Shown here: piece by piece, positions 54,684-63,696 of the stretch | Layout of the letters: every line of letters begins with the position of its first letter | Numbering within the stretch: the stretch's first letter is position 1 | Source: Taibaiella sp. | GTDB lineage: Bacteria > Bacteroidota > Bacteroidia > Chitinophagales > Chitinophagaceae | Assembly (NCBI GenBank): GCA_019638495.1 | Contig: JAHBTQ010000001.1 | Coordinates: 186,001 to 250,000, forward strand | Direction: 5' to 3' | Length of the DNA: 64,000 bases | Notes under the pieces: model-generated | What the model was told of the DNA's origin: nothing | Database searches by the model: none | The model's input: only the letters and a program-made list of their open reading frames with translations | Program-made: the position numbers and the translations under genes

Positions 54684-55400
54684 TTACTGTTTTGTAAACC
54701 TGCGTGTAGTAACTACATCACCATGTGAGTTGATGAGCCTTACGAAATACACGCCGGAAGGAATGTTCTCAATGTTCAAGTTCGCGCTACCAAAAGACGT
54801 AGGACGGTACAAGCTAACTTGTTTGCCTATGATGTTATACACAGCTATGTTCTTAACATCGGCACTTGCATCGTAAACAACATTTAACGAGGACGAAGCC
54901 GGGTTAGGATATACTGAAACCTCAGTGTTTGGCTTAGCAGTTAATGGCGTGCTGGTAACCGGGCCTGCCGTCCTTGTTACGATGTAGGTCTGTACGAATG
55001 TATCTGTCGCAACGGCTGAATTATTCAACCTCACATAAAACACCCACGGCCCCCCGGGATGAACATTTGAAAATTCCATTACCACGTGGTAGTCACCAGT
55101 ACCTGGTGAATAACTGGAACTAATAGTCTTATTAGGCCATACGTCTGCATTGCCATAACAAGTACCGGCATCGCAAATGCTGATGTTCGTCATCATCTCA
55201 CTGGTAGCCGAAATATTCATCAATTTAGACTGAATGTTGATCCCGGAAAGACCAGTGACAGTGATATTGTTGTAGACATTTGTGTCTGTACTGGCATTAA
55301 CGTAGACAGTATCATGGGCACAGGTAAATGATTGCGCGTAGGCAGCTTCGCCTGCACCAATCGTTCCCATAATAGCTAAAAAAGTAAAAAACTTTTTCAT
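54684..55400 (-). CDS. Small T9SS type A exoprotein
   Basis: A 238-residue secreted protein, signal peptide MKKFFTFLAIMGTIGAGEAAYAQ. The mature domain (about 24-155) is beta-sandwich-like and Cys-containing (SFTCAHDTVYVNASTD, SICDAGTCYGNADVWPN, YHVVMEFSNVHPGGPWVFYVRLNNSA). The remaining residues are a T9SS sorting domain: EVSVYPNPASSSLNVVYD, IAVYNIIGKQVSLYRP, IPSGVYFVRLINSHGDVVTTRRFTKQ. The overall design is a single domain attached to a sorting signal, common among Bacteroidota surface proteins. Ligand unknown. It has its own terminator, and the next T9SS gene lies 130 bp upstream on the same strand. Confidence 0.88.
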   Translation of the reverse strand: MKKFFTFLAIMGTIGAGEAAYAQSFTCAHDTVYVNASTDTNVYNNITVTGLSGINIQSKLMNISATSEMMTNISICDAGTCYGNADVWPNKTISSSYSPGTGDYHVVMEFSNVHPGGPWVFYVRLNNSAVATDTFVQTYIVTRTAGPVTSTPLTAKPNTEVSVYPNPASSSLNVVYDASADVKNIAVYNIIGKQVSLYRPTSFGSANLNIENIPSGVYFVRLINSHGDVVTTRRFTKQ

Positions 55401-55482
55401 TGTTTAATTCATTTGTAAGCAAATTATGCACTATTGTGCAGCCTTCCAAAAAAAACAACCATTTTAACAGTTTTACGCAAAA

Positions 55483-55511
55483 AAATATGGCTGCCATTGG
55501 CAGCCATATTT
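55483..55511 (-). terminator. Terminator of the Omp28-like T9SS gene
   Basis: A perfect 13-bp stem (AAATATGGCTGCC / GGCAGCCATATTT, loop ATT) followed on the minus strand by TTTTTGCG, 19 bp after the stop. Confidence 0.9.
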
Positions 55512-55530
55512 ATCATTAGTTAATTATCGA

Positions 55531-57495
55531 CTATTCTACAGTCAGGCGTTCAACCCTGTTGCCGCCGTTTGCAGAGATCATGATAATGTAGTTACCAGGA
55601 GTCATGCCCTTAGTGTCAATCTTAACATTCTTAACACCAGCAGTCATTTCCTCGTTTACAACTTCAGTCAGCATCTTGCCTGTGTAATCCAGTACAGATA
55701 CACCAACAGTACCAGCTTCCTGGAGGTTGAATTTCAGGTTAGCACCGTCCTTAGTTGGGTTAGGGAATACGGAGATTCCGTCAACCTTAGCCAGAGTGCT
55801 TACAGACATCAGACCTGCAGGCAGAGACCATACAGACTGCATAACTGACTTAGTAGCGTTGTCCTGTACGAAGCAAACAACTTCGCTACCAGCATACAGG
55901 TTGTTCCAGAACTTGTTGTCGCCCTGTGTAGGGTAAGAAGCAGTACCCAGCAGGTAGTTACCGTTTGTATAAGTGATTGCAGTATCATAGAATGATTGTG
56001 CAACACCGTCAGCCCATGCAGAAACTGAATGTCCTGAACCGCTAGGCAGACACTTACGCATTACGTGGTAGTATTTCAGCTGACCAGTAGTGTTAGTAGT
56101 GTTCTCATAGTACTTGTCCATTACTACAGTGTGTACTGTGTAAGAACCAGACTTAGTGAAGTGCGGAGTAACTGTAACCTTAACACCCATCTTATGAGCT
56201 GTAGTGTCTACAGTGTAGTTTACAGTCATATCCATGAAAGACTGCAGTGCTTTTGAGCTTGTGAGCTGAGTAGCAAGGTCAGAGATATTGCTTGTAAGAC
56301 CGTTTACGAAGTGGTCAGGAATACCTGTTACACCGTAGTAGCCACGACGTGTGCTACCATCGCTGTTGTAGCTGCGGTCGTTACCTGGGCTAGGCCAGTT
56401 CATCTGGTACTTGATCACGTTGATATCTGTACCGGCAGTGTTTACGGCCATTGATACGCAAAGCGGATCGAAAGTAGAGTTGAAAGACGCGCATGGAGGG
56501 CAAGTAGATGAAGAGAACTCTTCAATCAGGCCCTGGCGGTTTGTAGCTGCAGAAGCATACAGGAATGTAGATGTTTCGCTAGGATCAGCATCCGGATTCG
56601 CTATACCGTTCACGCTATCTACTGTTACCACGATCGTGTTTGTACCGGCAACTGCGCCAGTGATCGTAGAAGTAAACTGGTAGAAAGTTGAAACGTATGG
56701 CGCCTGAGTAACGCCAGTGAAAGACTGCGTGATTGGCGTACCACCGTTGATCGTGAACTTAGCACGGAACGAAGTGATAGGCAAACCATTGTTCAGCAGG
56801 GTGAAACCTACTGGCTGGCCATTTGCAGAAATACCATCTATGCTGCTATTGTAAGCAAGGCTGGTAACAGCTGCGCTGCTCGTGCTCAGGTTAGAAACCT
56901 CAGCGCTGTCGATAGCACAACCCAGCAGGTGGTCGGTAGCGTCCGTATAGCGGATACCCAGACGAGCACTTGCAGCTGATGCAAGAGGAGAAAGATTTAC
57001 GTGCTGGCGATTCCATGAAGTACCACCGTCAACTGAGTCGATCACGCTCCATGTAGAACCACCGTCAGTAGAACCCAGAACGTATGCACGCTCTGTTTTG
57101 CCTGTAGCAGTCCTTGTAGCTTTTACGAAGTATGTTGTGAAGTTAAACCATGCGTTAGGAGAAGCCGCGAGACTGAAAACAGGAGTCTTCAGTGTGTCAT
57201 GAAGGTTTGAGATAGGAACAGATACTGTACCTGAGTCATTCCAGTCGTCAATTACTGCAACGTTGCCGGCATGGTTTGGCAGTGTACCGCCCAGGGCAGT
57301 ACCCCAACCTGTCTGCGTAGCAGAACCATTCCAAGTAAGGGTTTTCCAACCTGGCGCTCCTGTAGATCCTTGTGTCCATCCTGATGGAAGACCTGGCGCG
57401 ACGCCCTCAAAGTCTTGTGACCAGATCACCTGTGCGCCTGAATTCAGCGAGAAAACAGTACACGCAACCGAGAGCGCTAGTAATAGTTTTTTCAT
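55531..57495 (-). CDS. T9SS exoprotein with Omp28/thioredoxin-like domain
   Basis: A 654-residue secreted protein. Signal peptide MKKLLLALSVACTVFSLNSGAQ. The N-terminal region (about 25-210) is a choice-of-anchor J/cleaved-adhesin-like jelly roll (WSQDFEGVAPGLPSGWTQ, PVFSLAASPNAWFNFTTYFV). A linker Ig-like domain (about 215-315) precedes an Omp28-related domain (about 320-560) whose opening LIEEFSSSTCPPCASFNSTFDPL carries a thioredoxin-like CPPC motif, and GVTGIPDHFVNG has the cis-proline loop (TGIP). The T9SS sorting domain ends it (GISVFPNPTKDGANLKFNL, VLDYTGKMLTEVV, TPGNYIIMISANGGNRVERLTV). The CPPC pair suggests disulfide exchange at the cell surface, though redox activity is unproven. 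Confidence 0.9.
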   Translation of the reverse strand: MKKLLLALSVACTVFSLNSGAQVIWSQDFEGVAPGLPSGWTQGSTGAPGWKTLTWNGSATQTGWGTALGGTLPNHAGNVAVIDDWNDSGTVSVPISNLHDTLKTPVFSLAASPNAWFNFTTYFVKATRTATGKTERAYVLGSTDGGSTWSVIDSVDGGTSWNRQHVNLSPLASAASARLGIRYTDATDHLLGCAIDSAEVSNLSTSSAAVTSLAYNSSIDGISANGQPVGFTLLNNGLPITSFRAKFTINGGTPITQSFTGVTQAPYVSTFYQFTSTITGAVAGTNTIVVTVDSVNGIANPDADPSETSTFLYASAATNRQGLIEEFSSSTCPPCASFNSTFDPLCVSMAVNTAGTDINVIKYQMNWPSPGNDRSYNSDGSTRRGYYGVTGIPDHFVNGLTSNISDLATQLTSSKALQSFMDMTVNYTVDTTAHKMGVKVTVTPHFTKSGSYTVHTVVMDKYYENTTNTTGQLKYYHVMRKCLPSGSGHSVSAWADGVAQSFYDTAITYTNGNYLLGTASYPTQGDNKFWNNLYAGSEVVCFVQDNATKSVMQSVWSLPAGLMSVSTLAKVDGISVFPNPTKDGANLKFNLQEAGTVGVSVLDYTGKMLTEVVNEEMTAGVKNVKIDTKGMTPGNYIIMISANGGNRVERLTVE

Positions 57496-57619
57496 TTTTA
57501 CTACTTTTTTTATTGTTTACGAAAGGGAATTAAGTTGGTAAAGTTAGGGGAATGCTATTATAAAGCAAAAAAATATTTCTCGCTACATGTACATACATTA
57601 AGTATAGTTAAGAATTGGC

Positions 57620-59113
57620 CTAATTCACTGAATAACTGACACTTCCATCCTTCTCATCCTTAAGTAATATGCCATTCTCTGCCAGCTGGTTACGTATTAA
57701 GTCACTAGTAGCGAAATCCTTGCGTTTCTTGGCATCCTTACGTATGTCTATCAGCAGAGACAACACTTTGTCAAGCTTATCGCTCTGCTCTTCCTGCAGC
57801 GGCTCCATGCCCAAAATATCTACGAGGTAAGCTGAAAATGTGGCCTTTAGGGCAACGAAAGTAGCCGCAGACAATGCATCTGCCTTTACCTGACCTCCCT
57901 TTATGCCATTTATTACCGGTGCCAGCTCAAAAAAGTTAGCTATTACCTTGGCTGTGTTCAGGTCATCATTCATGAAGTCTGCGCATTCAGCGAGCCAGGT
58001 ATTCACTTTGCTATCTAGTTCTGCGTCTGATGCGTTCTCATTGCCCGGATGCGCCAGTTTTTGCAGTGTTTCGTAGGCTTCCCACAGCCTGCGAAAGGCT
58101 TTTTCCGAGGCCTGCAACGCTTCATTGCTGAAATCGAGCGTACTGCGGTAATGCGTCTGGAGGATATTGAAGCGCACCACCATAGGGTGATAAGCCTGTG
58201 CCAGTAACGGATGGCTACCCGAAAACAGCTCGGAAAGCTTGATAACATTGTTATAGCTCTTGCCCATCTTCTTGCCGTTGATGGTGATCATGTTGTTGTG
58301 CATCCAGTAGCGCACCGGCGGATGGCCGTGAGCAATGGTACTTTGGGCAATTTCGCTTTCGTGGTGAGGAAACTGCAAATCCATACCCCCACCATGAATG
58401 TCAAAAGTCTCACCGAGGTACTTGCTGCTCATAGCCGAGCACTCAATGTGCCAGCCGGGGAAACCCTCGCCCCATGGGCTGTTCCAGCGCATAATGTGCT
58501 CCGGAGGGGCCTTCTTCCAAAGGGCAAAGTCGGCCTTGTTGCGCTTCTCGTCCTGGCCATCCAGGTCACGCGTGGTTTCAAGCTGGTCTTCAAGCACACG
58601 GCCGGATAGTTTTCCGTAAGGATATTCGGCAGCATATTTTGTAACGTCGAAGTATACGGAACCATTAACCTCATATGCATAGCCCTTGCTGATGATGTCC
58701 TGTATCATGTCTATCTGCTCCACAATGTGGCCTGTTGCAGTAGGCTCTATCGATGGCTCATCGCAATTAAACATGGCCATACCCTTATGAAAAAGCGATG
58801 TGTATTTATGCACCATCTCCATAGGTTCCAGCTTCTCCAGCTTGGCCTTTTCACTCACCTTATCTTCTGCTTCGCGGCCTTCTTCCTCAAAGTGACCTGC
58901 GTCGGTAATATTCCGCACGTAGCGCACCTTATAACCCAGGTGGCGCAGGTAGCGCTGCACTACATCAAACGTAATGTAGGGACGGGCGTGGCCCAGGTGA
59001 GACTCACCCGATACAGTAGGGCCGCAAACATACAAGCCGGCATATCCGGGAGTAATAGATTCAAACTTTTCTTTCTGGCGTGTGTATGAATTGTATATAT
59101 GTAGTTCAGACAT
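57620..59113 (-). CDS. cysS: Cysteinyl-tRNA synthetase
   Basis: A 497-residue class I synthetase that charges tRNA-Cys. The start [17 protein letters not shown] fits the family; an ATG 13 codons upstream is less likely. Signatures: zinc-site Cys in [20 protein letters not shown] with the HIGH-like HLGH, the second zinc site [33 protein letters not shown], and the KMSKS-like loop [11 protein letters not shown]. The C-terminal anticodon-binding region ends with [23 protein letters not shown]. It stands alone on the minus strand, upstream of the T9SS gene, and is divergent from tyrS. Confidence 0.97.
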   Translation of the reverse strand: MSELHIYNSYTRQKEKFESITPGYAGLYVCGPTVSGESHLGHARPYITFDVVQRYLRHLGYKVRYVRNITDAGHFEEEGREAEDKVSEKAKLEKLEPMEMVHKYTSLFHKGMAMFNCDEPSIEPTATGHIVEQIDMIQDIISKGYAYEVNGSVYFDVTKYAAEYPYGKLSGRVLEDQLETTRDLDGQDEKRNKADFALWKKAPPEHIMRWNSPWGEGFPGWHIECSAMSSKYLGETFDIHGGGMDLQFPHHESEIAQSTIAHGHPPVRYWMHNNMITINGKKMGKSYNNVIKLSELFSGSHPLLAQAYHPMVVRFNILQTHYRSTLDFSNEALQASEKAFRRLWEAYETLQKLAHPGNENASDAELDSKVNTWLAECADFMNDDLNTAKVIANFFELAPVINGIKGGQVKADALSAATFVALKATFSAYLVDILGMEPLQEEQSDKLDKVLSLLIDIRKDAKKRKDFATSDLIRNQLAENGILLKDEKDGSVSYSVN

Positions 59114-59131
59114 GGTATAATCTATTTTAAA

Positions 59132-59251
59132 ATGGCGATTTTCCGTCGCCACAAAAACAATGATAAAGAAGAATTCAGTATTAAGGGCAATACCCTACCA
59201 GGCGATACTAACAACAACATCGCGGCTGAGAAAGCGAAAAGCAAGAAATGA
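59132..59251 (+). CDS. Very small charged ORF (39 residues)
   Basis: An ATG-initiated ORF of 39 codons in the cysS-tyrS gap, starting MAIFRRHKNNDKEEFSIKGN and ending AAEKAKSKK. It is highly charged and Asn-rich, with a sensible amino-acid composition, but has no recognised family and no clear promoter. It starts only 18 bp from the divergent cysS ATG. It could be chance. Confidence 0.28.
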   Translation: MAIFRRHKNNDKEEFSIKGNTLPGDTNNNIAAEKAKSKK

Positions 59252-59320
59252 AGATGTGCCTTTGCATAGCAGCAGCAAATATAGGGATTGTTTTGTAATG
59301 CATTGCTGGGCGTGAACCCT

Positions 59321-59328
59321 TATTTTTG
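59321..59328 (+). promoter_or_regulatory. -7 box of tyrS
   Basis: TATTTTTG, a perfect TAnnTTTG match 19 bp before the tyrS ATG; the nearest TTG upstream is 15 bp away, shorter than ideal. Confidence 0.5.
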
Positions 59329-59347
59329 CCACCTTATTTTAAGTACG

Positions 59348-60625
59348 ATGAACCTGATAGCTGAATTAAGGGAGCGCAACCTGCTGCAAGACATAATGCC
59401 GGGAACGGAAGAATTGCTGACCAAAGAAATGGTATCGGCCTATATAGGTTTTGACCCCACGGCCGATAGCCTGCATGTAGGCAACCTATTGCCCATAACC
59501 CTGCTGATGCGCCTGCAGCGTGCCGGTCACAAACCTTATGCACTATTGGGAGGTGCCACCGGTATGATAGGCGACCCTAGCGGCAAATCGGCGGAGCGCA
59601 ACCTGCTGGACCTGGACGTACTGGAACACAATATCAACTGCCAGCGCAGGCAATTGGAGAAGTTCCTCGACTTTAGCGGCACATCGGCCAACTCTGCCGT
59701 ACTGGTAAACAACTACGACTGGTTTAAGAACTTCTCGTTCCTCGAGTTCATACGCGATGTGGGTAAGCACATCACCGTAAACTATATGATGGCTAAGGAC
59801 TCTGTGCAGAAACGCCTGGAAACGGGTATTTCCTTTACCGAATTCACCTACCAGCTTATACAGGGATACGACTTCTACCACCTCTACAAAAACCACAATG
59901 TGCGCCTGCAGATGGGCGGTGCAGACCAGTGGGGCAATATAGTGACCGGTACAGAGCTCATTCGCAGAAAGGACAGCGGAGAAGCGTATGCGTTCACCTG
60001 CAAACTAATTACCAAGAGCGACGGCAGCAAATTCGGGAAGTCTGAGAGCGGTAATGTGTGGCTGGATAGGGAAAAGACTTCCCCATACCTGTTTTACCAA
60101 TTCTGGCTGAACCTGCCGGATGCTGACGCAGCTAAGATGGCGCTGATATTTTCCTTCCGCAGCGTGGAGGAAATTAAGGCTACGATCGCGGCGCACGAAG
60201 CCGCACCTCACCTGCGCCTGCTACAGAAAGCAGTTGCTGAGGAGATGACCATAATGGTACATAGCGAGGAAGACCTTGCTTTTGCGAAACAGGCGTCAGA
60301 CATTCTATTCGGCCAATCTTCAGTTGAGGTGCTGCGCTCGCTTAATGAACAGCAATTGCTTGAGGTAATGGACGGTGTGAAGCAGGCACGTGGCGACAAA
60401 AACATATTGGCTGATGGGCTGGACCTGGTAACATTCCTGGCAGAGGGCGGCGTCTTTGCATCAAAGGGTGAAGCCCGCAAAATGGTGCAAGGTGGGGGCA
60501 TAAGTGTGAACAAAGAAAAAGTGACCACGCCGGATATGAAACTCACCATCGACCACCTGCTGAACGGCAAGTACATCTTGCTGCAAAAGGGTAAGAAGGA
60601 TTACACGTTGGGGATATTTGAATAA
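59348..60625 (+). CDS. tyrS: Tyrosyl-tRNA synthetase
   Basis: A 425-residue class I synthetase that charges tRNA-Tyr. The ATG at 59348 ([19 protein letters not shown]) is the expected start; 20 upstream codons are open but unrelated. Signatures: [19 protein letters not shown] with HIGH-like HVGN, the tyrosine-binding [31 protein letters not shown], and the KMSKS-like KFGKSESGN. The last about 70 residues are an S4 RNA-binding domain ([23 protein letters not shown]). The eubacterial type with an S4 domain. It is followed 25 bp later by the phosphatase-family gene. Confidence 0.97.
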   Translation: MNLIAELRERNLLQDIMPGTEELLTKEMVSAYIGFDPTADSLHVGNLLPITLLMRLQRAGHKPYALLGGATGMIGDPSGKSAERNLLDLDVLEHNINCQRRQLEKFLDFSGTSANSAVLVNNYDWFKNFSFLEFIRDVGKHITVNYMMAKDSVQKRLETGISFTEFTYQLIQGYDFYHLYKNHNVRLQMGGADQWGNIVTGTELIRRKDSGEAYAFTCKLITKSDGSKFGKSESGNVWLDREKTSPYLFYQFWLNLPDADAAKMALIFSFRSVEEIKATIAAHEAAPHLRLLQKAVAEEMTIMVHSEEDLAFAKQASDILFGQSSVEVLRSLNEQQLLEVMDGVKQARGDKNILADGLDLVTFLAEGGVFASKGEARKMVQGGGISVNKEKVTTPDMKLTIDHLLNGKYILLQKGKKDYTLGIFE

Positions 60626-60650
60626 TGAACCTTGATTGAAAGATTAGAGG

Positions 60651-61511
60651 ATGGGCAGGACGATACGTTTCCTTTATACTATTGGGCTTATCCTCGCGTC
60701 TACAACGGGTGCGTTCAGCCAACCAATCATAGTAGGCACCTACAACCTGCGGTACGAAAACCCCGGCGACTCCGGTAACCTGTGGAAGGACAGGCTGCCA
60801 GTAGTGGCTTCGCTTATTCAGTTTAATAAGTTCGACATTCTCGGCACCCAGGAAGGACTAGAGAATCAGCTTGAGGACCTCTCTGCACGCATGCCGGAGT
60901 ATGAACGTTATGGCGTGGGCCGTGACGATGGCAAGCAGGCAGGAGAGCACTCAGCGATCTTCTTCAGAAAAGAGAGATTTGAACTTATGGACAGCGGCGA
61001 CTTCTGGCTATCTGAAACTCCGGGCAAGCCGTCTAAGGGATGGGATGCTAAATGCTGCAACCGCCTTTGCTCCTGGGTACATCTAAGAGACAAAGACATG
61101 AACACAAAAACGATTACCGTTTTCAATGTTCACTTCGACCACCAGGGTGTAAAAGCGCGTGAAGAAAGCGCCCGGCTCGTGGATAGTATGATCCGTAGAG
61201 AGACCGGCTACGCTGACGTCATACTGATGGGAGATTTTAATGGCGGGCGTCATAGCGATGCGTATGAAGCTATCGACCAGAATTGGATTCCGGACACCTA
61301 CCGTAAAGCCGCGATAATTCACGAACACAACCCTTCTTTCAACAACTTTGGCCGCAACCTGGAATCAGCAGAAGTGATAGACCACATCTTTGTTTCCAAT
61401 ACCTTCCGGGTGAGCCGCTGGGGCATCATTGGGGATAGCTATCACGGAAAATACCCTTCCGATCATTTCCCGGTACTTACGGAGCTGGAATACAAGATAG
61501 AGCGCAATTAA
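60651..61511 (+). CDS. Exported endonuclease/exonuclease/phosphatase family protein
   Basis: A 286-residue Mg2+-dependent phosphohydrolase fold. An N-terminal signal peptide (MGRTIRFLYTIGLILASTTGAFSQ) suggests periplasmic or extracellular location. Active-site segments are TYNLRYENPGD, Glu in GTQEGLENQ, NVHFDHQGVKAREESA, LMGDFNGGRHSDAY, and the terminal VIDHIFVS with SDHFPV. This set marks the EEP superfamily, which includes DNases, sphingomyelinase-like lipases and inositol phosphatases. The secreted location favours a nutrient-scavenging role. It follows tyrS by 25 bp and its stop overlaps the convergent aminotransferase stop. Confidence 0.9.
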   Translation: MGRTIRFLYTIGLILASTTGAFSQPIIVGTYNLRYENPGDSGNLWKDRLPVVASLIQFNKFDILGTQEGLENQLEDLSARMPEYERYGVGRDDGKQAGEHSAIFFRKERFELMDSGDFWLSETPGKPSKGWDAKCCNRLCSWVHLRDKDMNTKTITVFNVHFDHQGVKAREESARLVDSMIRRETGYADVILMGDFNGGRHSDAYEAIDQNWIPDTYRKAAIIHEHNPSFNNFGRNLESAEVIDHIFVSNTFRVSRWGIIGDSYHGKYPSDHFPVLTELEYKIERN

Positions 61512-62650
61512 CTAATCTTCATCAGTCGTTCTACGGCAGCGTTCAGGGTCTCCTCCTTCTTCGCAAAGCAAAATCGGATAAGCCTGTCGTCCTTCCCACT
61601 CTTGTAAAATGCACTCACCGGTATGGTGGCCACCCCATATTCCTTAGTAAGCCACTCGGCAAACTCCATATCCGGCATATCGTTGATGCGCTCATAACTT
61701 GCCAACTGGAAATAGCTGCCCTTCGCGGGTTGATGAATGGTAAATGGCGTATCGCGCATCAGCTCCAGGAAGTAATCACGCTTGCGCTGCATTACTGCAC
61801 TAATAGCCTCAGTATCATTAGCGAGGTGACTGGCCAGTGCATATTGCGCTGGTGTATTCACCGTGAAACACAGAAACTGATGTATGCGTCGGAACGCCGT
61901 AGTAAGCGCCGGCGGCGCAATACAATAGCCCATCTTCCACCCGGTATTGTTATACACTTTGCCAAAAGAATACAACGCAAAACTTCTAGGTCTCAGTTCC
62001 TCGTGCTGCAGTACACTGTAATGCTGCTCACCGTCAAACAGAAGCTGCTCGTAAACCTCGTCTGAAAGAATAAATATCTCCGTTCCGCGAACCGCAGCCG
62101 CCAGTTCGTCCCAGTCTTGCTTTGTCCATATAGCACCGGTGGGATTGTGAGGTGTGTTTACGATAATAGCCTTTGTCTTAGGTGTTATTGCGTCACGCAC
62201 CTGCTGCCAGTCTACCGTAAACGAGGGCGCTTGCAGCGACACCACCACCGCTTTTGCGCCATTCATTTCTATGTTGGGAATATAGCTGTCGTAAGCGGGC
62301 TCCAGCACTATTACTTCATCGCCGGGCGAGAGTATTGCGGTGAAAGCCGTGTAAATGGCATAGGTAGCTCCGGGAGTTATGGTCACTTCCGTATCGGGGT
62401 CGACTGTCACATTGTACCTCCGCTTAAAGCTCTCCGCTATCTGCCGTTTCAGCGCGGGCAATCCCGCCATGGGCGCATATTGATTAAACCCACCTGCCGC
62501 TGCCTGCCCAAGCGCATCGGAAAGACGTTCATCTATATGAAAATCAGGAAAGCCCTGCGAAAGATTGATAGCGTTGTGTTGCTGCGCCATTGCGCTCATC
62601 ACAGTGAATATGGTAGTGCCGGCGGCAGAGTGCTTTTCGGGAATATGCAT
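61508..62650 (-). CDS. Class I/II PLP-dependent aminotransferase
   Basis: A 380-residue aminotransferase. The ATG chosen gives MHIPEKHSAAGTTIFTVMSAMAQQHNAINLSQGFPDF, the normal start of this group; an upstream ATG at 62698 would prefix a hydrophobic stretch. Signatures: NLSQGFPDF, TPGATYAIYTAF, the NPHNPTGA-like NTPHNPTGAIW, LSDEVYEQLLFDG, and the PLP lysine in SFGKVYNNTGWKMGY. The sequence is close to methionine or kynurenine-oxoglutarate aminotransferases (YbdL-like). Cytoplasmic. It converges on the phosphatase gene with a 4-bp overlap of stop codons and is divergent from the SRPBCC gene. Confidence 0.93.
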   Translation of the reverse strand: MHIPEKHSAAGTTIFTVMSAMAQQHNAINLSQGFPDFHIDERLSDALGQAAAGGFNQYAPMAGLPALKRQIAESFKRRYNVTVDPDTEVTITPGATYAIYTAFTAILSPGDEVIVLEPAYDSYIPNIEMNGAKAVVVSLQAPSFTVDWQQVRDAITPKTKAIIVNTPHNPTGAIWTKQDWDELAAAVRGTEIFILSDEVYEQLLFDGEQHYSVLQHEELRPRSFALYSFGKVYNNTGWKMGYCIAPPALTTAFRRIHQFLCFTVNTPAQYALASHLANDTEAISAVMQRKRDYFLELMRDTPFTIHQPAKGSYFQLASYERINDMPDMEFAEWLTKEYGVATIPVSAFYKSGKDDRLIRFCFAKKEETLNAAVERLMKIS

Positions 62651-62682
62651 ACTGCAATATAACAAAAGCAGGAAACCTGCAA

Positions 62683-62712
62683 TTGCAACAACACTCATTG
62701 GTCGTAAATTTG
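62683..62712 (+). promoter_or_regulatory. Promoter of the SRPBCC gene
   Basis: TTG (62683-62685), exactly 19 bp spacer, TAAATTTG (62705-62712): an ideal match to the Bacteroidota consensus. The ATG is 15 bp beyond the -7 box. Confidence 0.8.
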
Positions 62713-62727
62713 AACAAAGCCAGTATC

Positions 62728-63195
62728 ATGAAAGACTACGCACTTACCATCATCGCCAAGCTACAGATTAGCAAACCTCCTCACGACGTTTATGAGGCCA
62801 TTGCAGACCCTGAAAAGATGAAGAATTACTTCATTGCCGCGAGCACGGGTCTCATGGAAGAGGCAAAACATCTTTCATGGCGCTTCCCGGAGTTTGACAT
62901 GGACGTTCCGGTGCGCGTGGGGAAGATGGAACGACATAGTTACATCTCCTACTACTGGGACAACGCTGACAAGGAGCTGCTTGTAGAAATGACACTGGAA
63001 CACCGCGACAGCAACGCCACACTCGTGACCGTTACAGAAAAAGGCATGGATAATAACGAAGCTGGCATAAAGTGGCTAAAAAGCAATACCGAAGGCTGGG
63101 CAAACTTTCTTGCGTGCCTGAAAGCATATCTTGAGTATGGCATCAATCTACGCAAGGGCGCGTTCGACTTTATGCGACAGGAAGTAGCGGGGTAA
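62728..63195 (+). CDS. SRPBCC/AHSA1-like protein
   Basis: A 155-residue protein with the START/AHSA1-type helix-grip fold. The segment ISKPPHDVYEAIADPEKMKNYFIAAS at the start is the typical AHSA1 entry, followed by ARG-free beta strands (HLSWRFPEFDMDVPVRVGKMERHSYISYYW, ELLVEMTLEHRDSNATLVTVTEKG) and the closing helix GWANFLACLKAYLEYGINLRK. These proteins hold hydrophobic ligands; the ligand is unknown. The ATG at 62728 lies after an ideal promoter; a 15-codon upstream extension is unlikely. Confidence 0.92.
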   Translation: MKDYALTIIAKLQISKPPHDVYEAIADPEKMKNYFIAASTGLMEEAKHLSWRFPEFDMDVPVRVGKMERHSYISYYWDNADKELLVEMTLEHRDSNATLVTVTEKGMDNNEAGIKWLKSNTEGWANFLACLKAYLEYGINLRKGAFDFMRQEVAG

Positions 63196-63203
63196 GAAAC
63201 ATG

Positions 63204-63449
63204 CTAGTGTCCAAACAAAAGTCTTACCAACTCATCTTTTGGAATAGCGAAGTGCGCAGAGACTTCAGATAAGATAGCAGATCAAGTCCCAATTTTTAAT
63301 GGAACATGGTCGGGCACTGTAACATGATGTTGCCCTTTTTGCGTGGTAGTGAGACGTATGTGACTGCCTACTTGTCGTGCCTGCGAGTACCCAAGTTTTC
63401 TGAGAGAAACTGCTAAGTCTCTTCCGGTTAAATCCCTTGGAATTTTCAT
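63204..63449 (-). pseudogene. hicA: hicA toxin with premature stop
   Basis: The minus strand encodes an 81-codon HicA-like frame interrupted once. Residues 1-55 (MKIPRDLTGRDLAVSLRKLG to PLKIGT) carry the HicA features: a helix, the GSHIRL segment with the catalytic His 30, and HHVTVPDHVPLKIGT. Codon 56 is TGA (63284-63282) where family members have Leu; reading on gives SAILSEVSAHFAIPKDELVRLLFGH up to the natural TAG. A single T-to-G change (TTA to TGA) explains it. The truncated product lacks the C-terminal helix and is probably inactive, unless read through. Start overlaps the hicB stop by four bases (ATGA). It is the toxin partner of the following gene. Confidence 0.85.
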
Positions 63450-63655
63450 GCCGCAAATACTTCATCCTTTACCAAATGAAGACGTATCATCCTTGGTTTG
63501 GTGTCTGTGTCGTCAAAATGACAGTGTACAGCCTCACGAACTGCTTGGCGTAGGTCTTCCATCGATTCAGCTTGTGTAAAAATTGCTGCACCCAGAGCTT
63601 TTGCAATATAGCCCCCTTCGTCACTCTCTTCTACAACAAAAATGATTTCTTCCAT
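63446..63655 (-). CDS. hicB: HicB-like antitoxin
   Basis: A 69-residue antitoxin, the short form of HicB without a separate DNA-binding domain. The partial RNase H-like fold is visible: IIFVVEESDEGGYIAKALGAAIFTQAESMEDLRQAVREAVHCHF with the YIA and GAAIFT strands, and the tail MIRLHLVKDEVFAA. It starts MEEIIFVV; 14 extra codons upstream are less likely. It precedes hicA (ATGA overlap), the antitoxin-first order. The partner toxin is interrupted, so the antitoxin may be a relic or may protect against another HicA in the genome. Confidence 0.88.
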   Translation of the reverse strand: MEEIIFVVEESDEGGYIAKALGAAIFTQAESMEDLRQAVREAVHCHFDDTDTKPRMIRLHLVKDEVFAA

Positions 63656-63668
63656 ACGGCCCTTTTTA

Positions 63669-63676
63669 CAAATATA
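63669..63676 (-). promoter_or_regulatory. -7 box of hicBA
   Basis: The minus strand reads TATATTTG, a perfect TAnnTTTG match 13 bp before the hicB ATG. No clear -33 TTG. Confidence 0.5.
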
Positions 63677-63696
63677 CCGAATCCTATAGGATAACA

